A stretch of DNA of 64,000 bases from positions 3,479,625-3,543,624 of the forward strand of contig NZ_CM001368.1 of assembly GCF_000177215.2 (NCBI RefSeq), written 5' to 3'. Each line of letters opens with the position of its first letter. The stretch's first letter is position 1. Shown in pieces: positions 1-10,227 of the stretch. The translations under genes and the position numbers were made by a program. A model generated the notes under the pieces. It had not been told where the DNA came from, made no database searches, and was given only the letters and a program-made list of their open reading frames with translations. The stretch comes from Solidesulfovibrio carbinoliphilus subsp. oakridgensis (lineage in GTDB: Bacteria > Desulfobacterota > Desulfovibrionia > Desulfovibrionales > Desulfovibrionaceae).

Positions 1-1
1 T

Positions 2-721
2 CTCGGCGGCTGCAATCTCCAGGAAGTGGTCCTGACGGCCGACCGGGAGATCGTGGAAAACGCCTGCTTCCTGGTCACCCAGACCGTGGGCGGCATCTGG
101 GAGCAGACGCTCTCGCGCCGGCCGGTGCCGGCGGACTTCATGGGCCAGATGCGTTCCCGCCTGGAGGACGTCTTCCGGCTCTATCCCGGGTTCGCCCGGG
201 GGCCCAAGCGGCTCGGCGAGGTGGCCATCGCCTCGGTGCCCGAGCTTTTGGCCTCGGCCACGGATGCCGAAGCCGGATTGGCCGCGCCCTTTTCCGTGTT
301 CCTGCACGGCGATTTCAACCTCAACAACGTCGTCTACGACCACACGGCCCAGCGCATCCACTACATCGACCTCAACCGCTCGGCCGAGGGCGACTACGTC
401 CAGGACACGGCCGTGTTCCTGGCTTCCAACTTCCGGCTGCCGGTCTTTGAAGCGCGCCTTCGCGGCCGCATCGAACTGGCCATGGCCCGGTTTTTGGAAT
501 TCGCCCGGTCCTTTGCCGCCGAGCAGAATGATGCCCAGTTCGAGGCCCGGCTCACCTTCGGCGTGGCCCGGGCCCTCGCCACCTCGGCCCGGTTCGAGAT
601 GCACCGGGACTTTGCCCAGGAACTGTTCCTGCGCGGCGTCTACCTGCTGGAACGGGCCACGGCCCATGCCGGGCGGCCCTGGGAGGACCTGGCCTTTCCG
701 GACGCGGTCCTCCTGTATTAG
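2..721 (+). CDS. Aminoglycoside-phosphotransferase-family kinase (5' truncated by window edge)
   Basis: The frame is open to the left window edge, so this is the C-terminal 239 residues of a longer protein; the GTG at 26 is unlikely to be the start. The APH/choline-kinase fold is recognisable from the catalytic loop HGDFNLNNVVYD (about visible residues 102-113) and the following metal-binding segment YIDLNRSAEGDY. In this family the loop Asp is the catalytic base and the second Asp binds Mg. The rest is a helical C-lobe ending in an Asp/Phe-rich tail. Members phosphorylate small alcohols, sugars or antibiotics with ATP in the cytoplasm; the substrate cannot be told from this fragment. The next gene lies 123 bases downstream and looks independent. 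Confidence 0.75.
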   Translation, partial: LGGCNLQEVVLTADREIVENACFLVTQTVGGIWEQTLSRRPVPADFMGQMRSRLEDVFRLYPGFARGPKRLGEVAIASVPELLASATDAEAGLAAPFSVFLHGDFNLNNVVYDHTAQRIHYIDLNRSAEGDYVQDTAVFLASNFRLPVFEARLRGRIELAMARFLEFARSFAAEQNDAQFEARLTFGVARALATSARFEMHRDFAQELFLRGVYLLERATAHAGRPWEDLAFPDAVLLY

Positions 722-812
722 CCACTCCCCGCCGCCGGTCTCCTTTTGGTGCCTCGGGCACCGGCAGTCGCTTCTTGCCGCCGGGCCTTATTCGGGCCAT
801 AGGATACGGCAG

Positions 813-839
813 GCCTCCGGCATACCGGAGGCAAGGAGG
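813..839 (+). promoter_or_regulatory. Hairpin abutting the ribosome binding site of the dehydrogenase gene
   Basis: A perfect 8-bp stem (813-820 with 825-832, loop CATA) is followed immediately by AAGGAGG (833-839) and the ATG at 845. The CCTCC in the first arm could pair either with the second arm or with the Shine-Dalgarno GGAGG, so two exclusive structures are possible. Whether this regulates anything is inference. Confidence 0.35.
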
Positions 840-844
840 TTCCC

Positions 845-1852
845 ATGCAGGCAGTCATGGCCAAGGGCGGCGTGCCGCCCGGCCGGCCGGGCGCGTTCGT
901 CCTGGCCGAGGTCCCGATTCCCGCGCCCGGGCCGGACGATCTCCTGGTCAGGGTCGCGGCCGTTTCCGTCAACCCGGTGGACGCCAAGGTCCACGCCAGG
1001 ATGGCCGCCGGCGAGGAAAAAATCCTCGGCTACGACGCCTGTGGCACGGTTGCGGCCGCAGGCGCCGCCGTGTCCGGCTTCGCCCCCGGCGACCGGGTCT
1101 ATTACGCCGGCGACGTGACCCGGCCCGGCTGCGACGCCGAGTTCCATCTGGTCGACGCCCGCATCGCGGCCAAGGCCCCGGCGAGCCTCGATACCCCGGC
1201 CGTGGCCGCCCTGCCCCTGACCGGCATCACGGCCTGGGAGGCCCTCTTTGACCGGCTCGGTTTCACCGCCGACGCCGGGGCCAACGCCGGGCGCGACATC
1301 CTCGTCATCGGCGGGGCGGGCGGGGTCGGCTCCATGGCCATCCAGCTGGCCAAATGGGCCGGCCTTCGGGTCGTGGCCACGGCCTCGCGACCCGAGTCCG
1401 CCGACTGGTGCCGGGGGCTCGGGGCTGAGATCGTCCTCGACCACAGGAAAGACCTGCCGGCCCAGCTCCAGGCCGCCGGCCTTGCCGACGTGTCGGCCGT
1501 TTTCTGCACCACCCACCTGGAGACCCACTGGGCGGCCATGGCCGCCTGCCTGCGGCCCCAGGGCGCGGTCTGCTGCATCGACGACCCGTCGGGGCCCCTC
1601 GACATCACGGTCTTTAAATCCAAGTGCGCGAGCATCCATTGGGAATTCATGTTCGCCCGTTCCATGTGGAAGACCCCGGACATGGCCGAGCAGGGCCGCA
1701 TCCTGGCCCGGCTGGCCGGGCTCCTCGACGCCGGCACGGTCCGGCCGACCCTGGCCGCCGCGCACTCGGGCCTCGATCCGGCCGTCTTCGCCAGGGCCCA
1801 CCAGGACCAGCTCTCGGGCCGGATGGTCGGCAAGCAGGTCATCGTCTTTTAG
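845..1852 (+). CDS. Zinc-type alcohol dehydrogenase-like / quinone oxidoreductase (MDR superfamily)
   Basis: A 335-residue protein of normal length for the medium-chain dehydrogenase/reductase superfamily. Residues 1-125 form the GroES-like catalytic domain (SVNPVDAK, GYDACGTV, FAPGDRVYYAG). From about residue 150 a Rossmann domain carries the nucleotide-binding stretch VIGGAGGVGSMAIQLAK. The Cys and His ligands of the catalytic and structural zinc sites of true alcohol dehydrogenases are not apparent, so an NADPH-dependent quinone or enone reductase is more likely despite the usual 'zinc-type' family name. The start is fixed by AAGGAGG six bases before the ATG. It appears monocistronic; the neighbour at 1894 is convergent. 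Confidence 0.85.
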   Translation: MQAVMAKGGVPPGRPGAFVLAEVPIPAPGPDDLLVRVAAVSVNPVDAKVHARMAAGEEKILGYDACGTVAAAGAAVSGFAPGDRVYYAGDVTRPGCDAEFHLVDARIAAKAPASLDTPAVAALPLTGITAWEALFDRLGFTADAGANAGRDILVIGGAGGVGSMAIQLAKWAGLRVVATASRPESADWCRGLGAEIVLDHRKDLPAQLQAAGLADVSAVFCTTHLETHWAAMAACLRPQGAVCCIDDPSGPLDITVFKSKCASIHWEFMFARSMWKTPDMAEQGRILARLAGLLDAGTVRPTLAAAHSGLDPAVFARAHQDQLSGRMVGKQVIVF

Positions 1853-1893
1853 CGTGGGGGCGCGGCCGCCTGGTCGCGGCCGCGCCTGCCCGC

Positions 1894-2832
1894 TCAGGTG
1901 AAGTCGTAGCGCGTGCCCACGCTGCTTTGCATGAACTGTCCGGGCATGGCCGCGGCAAAGGCGTGGGTGGACTTCCAGCCGGTGCAGTGCATGGGGATGA
2001 GATGGGCCGGGGCAAGTTCGCGCATGGCCGCGACGGTCTGGTCGACGATGGGCTCGAAAAGGGGCCCCGTCAGGTGGAAGCCGCCCATGACGGCCAGGAT
2101 CGCCCGGGTGCCCGTCACTTTCTGGGCGTAGCGGACGCTGTTGATGATGCCGGCGTGGGCGCAGCCGCTTATGACCACCAGTCCCTTGCCCGCCACGTCA
2201 AAGACCAGGGCCTGGTCGTCGCAGAAGGGATCGGCCAGCCATTGGCCGCCCTCGTGGATTTCCGCCCAGGGAAAGCCCCGCTCGAACGCCGTCGTCCGTT
2301 CGATCTCGCCAAGCGTCAGCAGCATGTCCGAAAACCACAGGGTCGGGTCCGGGGCCGTGCGGATGGTGGCCCCGGCCTCGGCCAGGGCGGCCGCGTTAAG
2401 GGCCGGCAGCTCCGGTTGCGGCCCCTGGCCCGGGATGTTGAGCCGCCGCCGGCAATAGGCCCCGGGGTGCGAGATGAGGTCGCACCCCCGGCTGGTCCTG
2501 GCCAGAAAGCCGGGCAGCCCGCCGATATGGTCCATGTGGCCGTGGCTGAGGATGACGGCCTCGATGCGGTCCGGATCCAGGCCCAGGACGTCCATGTTGT
2601 GCGAAAGGGCCAGATCGCTCAGGCCCGTGTCCAAAAGGACGGTATGGGCCTCGCCGCCTCTTTCGAACTCGATGAGAAGCGACAGGCCGTGTTCGGCCAC
2701 CGGGCTCTTGCTCCAGGACAGAAGCGGCCGTTTCAGGACAGCCGTGCTTTCGAGGAGGAAATGGTCCAGGGAGTTGTCGATCAGGGTGGTGACGGAGACG
2801 CGTTCCACGGGCGCTACGGGCTGGGTATGCAT
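1894..2832 (-). CDS. Metallo-beta-lactamase-fold hydrolase (COG1237-like)
   Basis: A 312-residue cytosolic protein. The zinc motif HGHMDH (HxHxDH, residues 97-102) sits in ILSHGHMDHIGGLPGFL. Further putative metal ligands lie in SGCAHAGI and near the C-terminal MHCTGW. The pattern LLDTGLSDLALSHNMDVLGLDPDRI is typical of the group annotated as 7,8-dihydropterin-6-methyl-4-(ribofuranosyl)aminobenzene 5'-phosphate synthase-like MBL proteins (COG1237). The substrate is unknown and no pterin genes lie nearby. The longer open frame upstream is in the gap; the ATG at 2832 begins the conserved part. The gene is divergent from the histidine kinase at 3093; I saw no convincing promoter in the roughly 260 bases between them. 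Confidence 0.8.
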   Translation of the reverse strand: MHTQPVAPVERVSVTTLIDNSLDHFLLESTAVLKRPLLSWSKSPVAEHGLSLLIEFERGGEAHTVLLDTGLSDLALSHNMDVLGLDPDRIEAVILSHGHMDHIGGLPGFLARTSRGCDLISHPGAYCRRRLNIPGQGPQPELPALNAAALAEAGATIRTAPDPTLWFSDMLLTLGEIERTTAFERGFPWAEIHEGGQWLADPFCDDQALVFDVAGKGLVVISGCAHAGIINSVRYAQKVTGTRAILAVMGGFHLTGPLFEPIVDQTVAAMRELAPAHLIPMHCTGWKSTHAFAAAMPGQFMQSSVGTRYDFT

Positions 2833-3092
2833 GGGAGGGCCTTGGTTGGAGGGGATGGCCACGGCGGCGGAGGGAAAATTGCCATGATCGTGGCAGGGGG
2901 CAACGCCGAAGTCAAGGCAGGGCCCGACGTGGGCGGTGTGTCCGGGCCATGCCCCTTGCCTCGCCTCCCGTGGCCGGATAGTACGGTGGAAGTCGCAGGG
3001 ATGCCCGGTCTTGGGGGACGCCACGGCCCGACGACCCAGGAGCCGGGGGCTTTGCCCCGTGCCTGCGGCACGTGATTCCAAGGATGCCGCCC

Positions 3093-5837
3093 ATGGCCAA
3101 GGGCCTCTTTTCAAAGGCCGGGATTCTCCTCCTCGGCTTCGCGGCGGCGGGCCTGCTCGTCGTGCCGGCGGGGTGGCTCGTGTTCCGGGTCGAAAACGCC
3201 CGTTTCCTGGAAGGGCGGCGGGCCACGGTCCAGGCGCATCTCGGCGAGGTCCGCCTGGCCCTGGAAGCGGCCCTGGCCGCAAGGCTCGCCTGCCTCCACG
3301 CCCTGGCCGCCTTTGCCGCCTCCCGGCCGGATGCCGGGGACCGGGAATTCACGGTCTTCGCCGCCCGGCTCGTCGCAGGCGAGCCGGACATCCGTTCCGT
3401 GCAGCTCGCCCGCGACCTCACCGTCAGCCATGTCTTTCCCGAGGCCGGCAACCCCGGCATCCTCGGCCTGTCCCTGCCAAAGGCCTTGCCGCCGCCGCAG
3501 GCGGCCGCCCTGGCCGAGACCCTCGAATCCGGCCGGATGACCCTCCTTGGCCCGGTCCCGCTCCTCCAGGGCGGGCAGGGGCTCATCGCCCGCATGCCGG
3601 TCAGGCTGCCGGCCGGGCCAGGCGGACCGGATGCGCCGCGTTTGTGGGGCCTGGCCACGGTCATCCTCGATTCGGACGCCTTTTTCCGGGACGTCGAGCC
3701 CGGGCAGATCGGCGCCATCCGGCTGGCCATCCGCGCCGGCGACGACGCGGGGCCGGGAGGCGCGCTGGCCTACGGCGATCCGGCGATTTTCGGCGACACC
3801 CCGGTCGTGGCCGATATGGCCGTGCCGGGTGGCTCCTGGCGGCTGGCGGCCATCCCGGCCGGCGGCTGGGCCCCCCTGGCCGTGCCCTGGTCCCTGCTCG
3901 GCCCGGCCGGAGCCACCTGGCTGGTCCTGGGGCTGGCCTTTTCCGTCTTTCTCACCTGGCCGGCCCGGCTGGCCCGGGGCATCCGCCTGGCCACCGCCGC
4001 CCTGGACGCGGCCAAGGGCGACCTGGAACGGACCGTGGAGGCGCGCACCCGGGAGCTTTCGGCCGCCAACGAATCCCTCCGGAACCTCTACGAATACGCC
4101 CCGGTCGGCATCTTCACCTCCGGCCCCGAGGGCCGTTACCGCACGGTCAACCACTGCCTGGCCCGGATGTACGGCTTCGACACGCCCCAGGAGCTTCTGG
4201 CGGGCGTGACCGACATCCAGGACCAGATCTATTGCGATCCCGGCGAACGCACGGCCCTGCTGGCGCGCCTGGCCGACTGCGGCCAGCTGTCCGACTACGA
4301 GACCCGGCGCCGCACGCGCACCGGCGACGCCATCTGGGTGTCGCTCAACATCCGGGCCGTGTGCGACGCCTCCGGCGGCATCGTCCGGCTGGAAGGGTTT
4401 TGCACGGACATCACCGCGCGCAAGCGGGCCGACGCCTCCCTGCGCCTCCTGTGGGCGGCGGTCGAGCAGTCGCCGGCCTCCATCGTCATCACCGACGCGG
4501 ACGGAACCATCGAATACGTCAATCCGCACTTCACGGTCCTGACCGGCTACACCCCGGAGGAGGCCCGGGGGCAAAACCCGAGATTGCTCAAAAGCGGGGT
4601 CCACCCTCCGGCCTTCTACGCGGCCCTATGGGAGACGCTCCGGTCCGGCCGGGTCTGGCGGGGGGAGTTTTGCAACCGGACCAAGGAGGGCGGCATCTAC
4701 TGGGAGGATTCCTCCATCTCGCCCGTGCGCGACGAGGCCGGCCGCATCACCCATTTCGTGGCCGTCAAAGAGGACATCACGGCGCAGAAGGAGCGCAAGG
4801 ACCGCCTGCGCCGGCTCATGGCCGAGTTCGAGGCCCTCTTCGACGCCTCTTCGGTGGGCATCGTCCACCTCGGCCCGGACAGGCGGGTGGTGCGGGTCAA
4901 CCGCCGCTTTTCCGAACTCTTCGGCCTGGCTTCCATGGAAATGGCCGGCCGGGCCCTGGAGGACATCCACGGCGGCAGCACCCGGCTGCGGGCCTTTCGC
5001 CAGGAGACCCTGGCCCGGATCGAGGCCGGCGAAAGCGTCCATTTCGAGGAGCGGTTGCGCAGCAAGGCCGGCCATGTCTTCTGGTGCTCCATCCACGGCA
5101 CGCGCATCGAGCCCGACAGCCCGGCCTCGGGCTCCCTCTGGATCTTCGACGACATCTCGGCCCGCCGGGAACTGGAGGCGGTCCGCGAGGACGTGGAGCG
5201 GATCATGCGCCACGACTTGAAGGCCCCGCTCAACAGCATCGTCAACCTGCCGGAACTCGTCGCCGCCGTCGGACCGGTCACGGACGAACAGCGCGAAATG
5301 CTCGGCGAGATCGAACGGGCCGGCGAGGTCATGCTCCGCCAGATCGAGCTGTCGCTTGACCTTTACAAGATGGAAACCGGGACCTACGTGCCCCAGGTCC
5401 AGCGCATCGATCTGGCCCGGATCGTGGCCGGCGTGGGGGCCATGCTGGCCAAGACCGCGTCGCCCAAAGGCGTGGCCCTGGCCCTGTCGGCCGGTGACGG
5501 CCCGGTCTTCGCCATGGGCAGCGCCGTGCTGTGCCAGAACATCGCCGCCAACCTGCTCAAAAACGCCATCGAGGCCGAAGCGGCCGGCGCCACGGTCGCC
5601 ATCCGCGTCTTTGCCGAGGCCGGCCGCACCGTCCTCGCCATCCACAACCCGTCGCCTGTCCCGGCCGACATCCTGCCGGTCTTCTTCGAGAAATACGCCA
5701 CCAGCGGCAAGGCCGGCGGCAGCGGGCTCGGCACCTATTCCGCCCGCCTCATGGCCGAAAGCCAGGGCGGCCGGATCAGCCTGGAATCCACCCCCGCCTC
5801 CGGCACCACCGTCACCGTCTCGCTGCCCGGGGCGTAG
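3093..5837 (+). CDS. Membrane PAS-PAS-PAS sensor histidine kinase
   Basis: A protein of about 914 residues. A transmembrane helix near residues 7-30 and a second near 270-290 flank an extracytoplasmic sensor region of about 240 residues. Three PAS domains follow (about 330-450, 450-570 and 578-690), the second with the typical segment ITDADGTIEYVNPHF. The dimerisation/phosphoacceptor box RHDLKAPLNSIV carries the autophosphorylated His at about 707. The C-terminal ATPase domain has the N-box NLLKNAIEAE and the G-box GGSGLGTYSARLM. The start was chosen at ATG 3093 because AAGG lies nine bases upstream; GTG 3072 and ATG 3084 are alternatives. No response regulator is adjacent on this strand, so the partner is unknown. 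Confidence 0.85.
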   Translation: MAKGLFSKAGILLLGFAAAGLLVVPAGWLVFRVENARFLEGRRATVQAHLGEVRLALEAALAARLACLHALAAFAASRPDAGDREFTVFAARLVAGEPDIRSVQLARDLTVSHVFPEAGNPGILGLSLPKALPPPQAAALAETLESGRMTLLGPVPLLQGGQGLIARMPVRLPAGPGGPDAPRLWGLATVILDSDAFFRDVEPGQIGAIRLAIRAGDDAGPGGALAYGDPAIFGDTPVVADMAVPGGSWRLAAIPAGGWAPLAVPWSLLGPAGATWLVLGLAFSVFLTWPARLARGIRLATAALDAAKGDLERTVEARTRELSAANESLRNLYEYAPVGIFTSGPEGRYRTVNHCLARMYGFDTPQELLAGVTDIQDQIYCDPGERTALLARLADCGQLSDYETRRRTRTGDAIWVSLNIRAVCDASGGIVRLEGFCTDITARKRADASLRLLWAAVEQSPASIVITDADGTIEYVNPHFTVLTGYTPEEARGQNPRLLKSGVHPPAFYAALWETLRSGRVWRGEFCNRTKEGGIYWEDSSISPVRDEAGRITHFVAVKEDITAQKERKDRLRRLMAEFEALFDASSVGIVHLGPDRRVVRVNRRFSELFGLASMEMAGRALEDIHGGSTRLRAFRQETLARIEAGESVHFEERLRSKAGHVFWCSIHGTRIEPDSPASGSLWIFDDISARRELEAVREDVERIMRHDLKAPLNSIVNLPELVAAVGPVTDEQREMLGEIERAGEVMLRQIELSLDLYKMETGTYVPQVQRIDLARIVAGVGAMLAKTASPKGVALALSAGDGPVFAMGSAVLCQNIAANLLKNAIEAEAAGATVAIRVFAEAGRTVLAIHNPSPVPADILPVFFEKYATSGKAGGSGLGTYSARLMAESQGGRISLESTPASGTTVTVSLPGA

Positions 5838-5855
5838 CGGGGAGGGGAGGAGAAG

Positions 5856-5903
5856 GAAGATGCCTCCGGCGGCCGGGGGGGATCATCCCCCCCGGACTCC
5901 CCG
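5856..5903 (+). repeat. Intergenic hairpin repeat, family A copy 1
   Basis: Begins 18 bases after the histidine kinase stop with GAAGATGCCTCCGGCGGCC. A perfect hairpin then runs from 5873 to 5895 (9-bp stem of CC plus seven G, loop ATCAT). The same layout recurs at 6122, 18029, 42268, 50475 and 50582. It is a probable transcript 3'-end element. Confidence 0.7.
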
Positions 5904-5963
5904 GACGGGGGAGCGGGGATGGGGGGAAGCGGGTGGCGGGGTGGTGGTGGTCGGGTATGTGAC

Positions 5964-6034
5964 GTGTGGCCGGAATTGGCCGGCCGTGCTGGCTGGCTTT
6001 GCAGCCAGTGTCGGACGGCCAATTCCGGCCACAC
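5964..6034. repeat. Long perfect inverted repeat with nested hairpin
   Basis: Two perfect 19-base arms (5964-5982 and 6016-6034) share the core GGCCGGAATTGGCC. Between them is a second hairpin of 6-bp stem (5993-5998 with 6003-6008, loop TTGC). It lies between two convergent genes, and between two family A repeats whose sequence it does not share. It could be a bidirectional terminator, a cruciform, or the remnant of a small palindromic element. With this and the flanking repeats I see no gene in 5838-6201. Confidence 0.6.
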
Positions 6035-6121
6035 AGGCCCGTCGCCCGGAGGAACCGGGCGAGTTTAGAGGTGCCGGGAATGACGCCTTGCCGCCTGCGC
6101 CGTGCCTTCCATTCGTCCACC

Positions 6122-6185
6122 CCGTTCGGGTGGGTCCGGGAGGGGGTGACCCCCTCCCGGCCGCCGGAGGCATCTTCTCTTCCTC
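6122..6185 (-). repeat. Intergenic hairpin repeat, family A copy 2
   Basis: The hairpin at 6136-6160 has two 11-base arms with loop TGA. Read on the minus strand it follows the stop of the gene ending at 6202 as a purine-rich GAAGA run, then TGCCTCCGGCGGCC, then the hairpin. This is the same order and orientation relative to the gene as copy 1. Confidence 0.7.
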
Positions 6186-6201
6186 TTCCTCGTCCTCTTT
6201 C

Positions 6202-6819
6202 TTAAGGCCAGACGATGGCCACGCGGCCGGGCTGGCGGACCAGGCGGGCCCCGATGCGGGCGGCCAGGGCCTGGCCCGGGCCGTCGTCCACCGGCGCGGC
6301 GTCCGGGGCCAGGCCGGTGACGACCAGGGCCGGCCCCGCCCCGTCTCCTCCGGCCTCCACGCAGACCGCGACCGTCTTGCCGGTGTCCGGCGCGGCCATG
6401 GCCCATTCCAGGCACAGGGCGAGCAGCCGGCAAAGAACGAAGGGGTCGGTCGACACCCGGGCGTCCGGGCCGGGCGTGGCCGAAAGCGCCACCTGGCGCA
6501 TGCTGGCCTGCCGTTCGCCCAGGGCCACGGCCAGGGCGGCGGTCTCGGCCAGGGAGACCTCGCGGCGGGGCGCGTCGGCGGTGTGGGCGAAGCGGTTCAG
6601 GTGGGTCAGGATGGCGTCCCCGCGCCGCACCTGCTTGAGCAGGCAGGAGGCGGCCAGGGCCAGGCGCTCGGGATCGAGGGGCATGCCCCGGCCGGCGAGC
6701 CTCGACAGGTCGTCCAGGAGCCCGGCCTGTTCGTTGATGACGGCCAGGATGTTTTTGAGTTCATGGGAAACAGAGGCGCTGACCCGGCCGAAAAAAAACA
6801 GGTCATCGTTTTCCGGCAT
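6202..6819 (-). CDS. Degenerate histidine kinase: phosphoacceptor domain with non-canonical ATPase region
   Basis: A 205-residue soluble protein. The N-terminus carries a clear HisKA box, SASVSHELKNILAVINEQAG, with the candidate phosphoacceptor His19. The C-terminal 100 residues align in position with an ATPase domain but lack the N-box Asn (the region reads LCRLLALCLEWAM) and the glycine-rich G-boxes. ATP binding is therefore doubtful. It may be a dimeric histidine phosphotransfer protein in the manner of ChpT or Spo0B, which also consist of a HisKA-like bundle and a degenerate ATPase fold. It is the last gene of the operon and starts nine bases after the receiver at 6829, so that receiver is the natural partner. 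The phosphotransfer role is inference. Confidence 0.7.
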   Translation of the reverse strand: MPENDDLFFFGRVSASVSHELKNILAVINEQAGLLDDLSRLAGRGMPLDPERLALAASCLLKQVRRGDAILTHLNRFAHTADAPRREVSLAETAALAVALGERQASMRQVALSATPGPDARVSTDPFVLCRLLALCLEWAMAAPDTGKTVAVCVEAGGDGAGPALVVTGLAPDAAPVDDGPGQALAARIGARLVRQPGRVAIVWP

Positions 6820-6828
6820 ACGGACTCC

Positions 6829-7168
6829 TCAGCCCTGGCCGGCGGCCAGGGCCTGGTTGACGGCGGCGAGCAGGTCGTCCAGGCGCACGGGCTTGACCAG
6901 ATAGCCGGCCGCTTCCGACGAACCGGCCCGGAAGTCCTCTTCCGACCCGTGGCCGGTCATGAAGATGAAGCGCATGCCGGGTCGCAGGCGCTGGAGCTTT
7001 TTTTTGAGATCCAGGCCCGAGAGGCCCGGCATCTTCATGTCGAGGACAGCCAGGTCGTAGGGGTTGGCCCGGACCAGCTCGGAAGCGGCGTCGCCGTCGG
7101 TGGCGAAATCCGCCTCGATGCCGCGCAGGGTCAGGCGTTCGGCCAGGGCCGAGACCAGTTCCGATTCG

Positions 7169-7191
<23 letters not shown>
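6829..7191 (-). CDS. Single-domain response regulator (CheY-like receiver)
   Basis: A 120-residue stand-alone receiver domain. The acidic pocket is LLLVDDE (D7, D8), the phosphoacceptor is D51 in AVLDMKMPG, the conserved Thr is in FMTGHGS, and the conserved Lys is in YLVKPV. There is no output domain, so it works by protein contact or as a phosphorelay intermediate. Its start overlaps the end of the upstream histidine kinase by 23 bases, and the degenerate kinase follows nine bases later. This suggests a relay: kinase at 7169, this receiver, then the His-containing protein at 6202. Confidence 0.9.
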
Positions 7192-8908
<1,717 letters not shown>

Positions 8909-8977
8909 GGCCCCTTCCTTGTTTGCCGGCCGGCCCGGTCCGCGGCCCGCCAAAGGGGCCGCGGACCGGGCAAGGCG

Positions 8978-10204
8978 TTACTGGCCGGCCTTTTTGGCGC
9001 GCACCTTTTCGTTGGCCCGCTTGAGGGTATCGCTTAACTGTTCGATGTCCACGGGTTTTTGCAGGTAGGCGAAGGCGCCAAGGCGCATGCACTCGTCGCG
9101 GTCGGCCTCGGAGCCGTGGCCGGTCAGGATGATGATCTCGACGTCGGGCCTCGTGGCCTTGGTGCGCTTTAAGACCTCCAGGCCGTCGATGCCCGGCATC
9201 TTGAGGTCGAGGACCATCACCTCGGGCTCGTCGTCGGCCACCATCTCCAGGGCGGATTCGCCGTCAAAGACCACGTGGGAGCCGACCTCGCGCATGGACA
9301 GGCGCTCGGACAGGGTCTGGACGAATTCGCGCTCGTCGTCGACGAGCAAGACCCTGGTCGGCATCTCGAAGTCGGCCCGGCGGTAGATGTCGGTCTGGTA
9401 GTAGCCCTTGCCGACCTTGGTGACGATGTCGGAGACGCCGTCGATCTTGGTGGCGATGGAACGCAGCTCGTTTTCCAGGCGGTCGAGCAGCAGGACTTTC
9501 TTGTTGATGGTCAGGATGACCACGCCGTCCCTGGCGGACACGGCCACGTCGTGGCCCTTGCCCGTGATGGCGGTCTCGACCCGGGCGGCCAGGAGGAAAT
9601 CGCGGGCCGTGCGGCGGGAGGCGTCGGTGACGCGCACGGCCGGATCGGCGGCGTGGCGGGTGATGAGCCCGGCCGCCTCGTCCACTCCGGTTTTGTCCAT
9701 GGGCACGACGATGTCGTAGAGGGAGGGAGACCAGGGATCCTTGGTGTCCGCGACCAGGGCGGCCCACAGGGCCCGTTCCTCGTCCCCGCGCTCCAGGGCC
9801 TTTTGGGCCTCGCGGTCCGGGAGCCCGGCCTCCTCGGCGGCCGCGGCCCGGCGGAAGCCGGCGTCCGCGATCAGGCAGACGCGAAGGACGTGGGCGATTT
9901 CGCGCGGCGGCAAAAGGGCCGTGAAGCCGGCGAGGAGCATCCGGTCCTCTTCGGCCAGCCTGGTCGCCAGGGCCAGGCGCAACCAGGCGGCGGCGCGCTG
10001 TTTTTCGTGGGTGAACTTGTTGAAAACCGAAGTCTTGGCGGAAAAGGCCTTTTCGATCTTGTCCGCGCCAAGGCCCGAGAGCTTGGCGGCCAGGGCCACC
10101 AGCTCGGCGTCGCGCACGATGGGCAGGCCCGTGGCGTCGTGAAGGGCCGCGACCACCGATTGTTCCTTGCAAAACACGCCGCTGAAGATGGATATGACGG
10201 ACAT
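8978..10204 (-). CDS. Cytidylate-kinase-like domain fused to a response-regulator receiver
   Basis: A 408-residue protein. Residues 1 to about 195 resemble the cytidylate-kinase-like family (Cytidylate_kin2): helical segments, then the SLYDIVVPMD...GVDEAAGLI strand-helix matching the family's conserved YDLVIN-type region. The N-terminal strand, which should carry a Walker A loop, reads IFSGVFCKEQSVV and has no GxxGSGG, so ATP binding is doubtful. Residues 195-275 look like a small BON-like alpha/beta module (DGVVILTINKKVLLLD). Residues 284-400 are a complete receiver (LLVDDE, phosphoacceptor D333 in VLDLKMPG, TGHGS, LQKP). The gene lies 23 bases after SulP and 69 before the histidine kinase, so it probably links permease and kinase. 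Family assignment of the first half rests on pattern recall. Confidence 0.7.
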   Translation of the reverse strand: MSVISIFSGVFCKEQSVVAALHDATGLPIVRDAELVALAAKLSGLGADKIEKAFSAKTSVFNKFTHEKQRAAAWLRLALATRLAEEDRMLLAGFTALLPPREIAHVLRVCLIADAGFRRAAAAEEAGLPDREAQKALERGDEERALWAALVADTKDPWSPSLYDIVVPMDKTGVDEAAGLITRHAADPAVRVTDASRRTARDFLLAARVETAITGKGHDVAVSARDGVVILTINKKVLLLDRLENELRSIATKIDGVSDIVTKVGKGYYQTDIYRRADFEMPTRVLLVDDEREFVQTLSERLSMREVGSHVVFDGESALEMVADDEPEVMVLDLKMPGIDGLEVLKRTKATRPDVEIIILTGHGSEADRDECMRLGAFAYLQKPVDIEQLSDTLKRANEKVRAKKAGQ

Positions 10205-10227
10205 GGCGACTCCTTAGAGGTTCGGGC

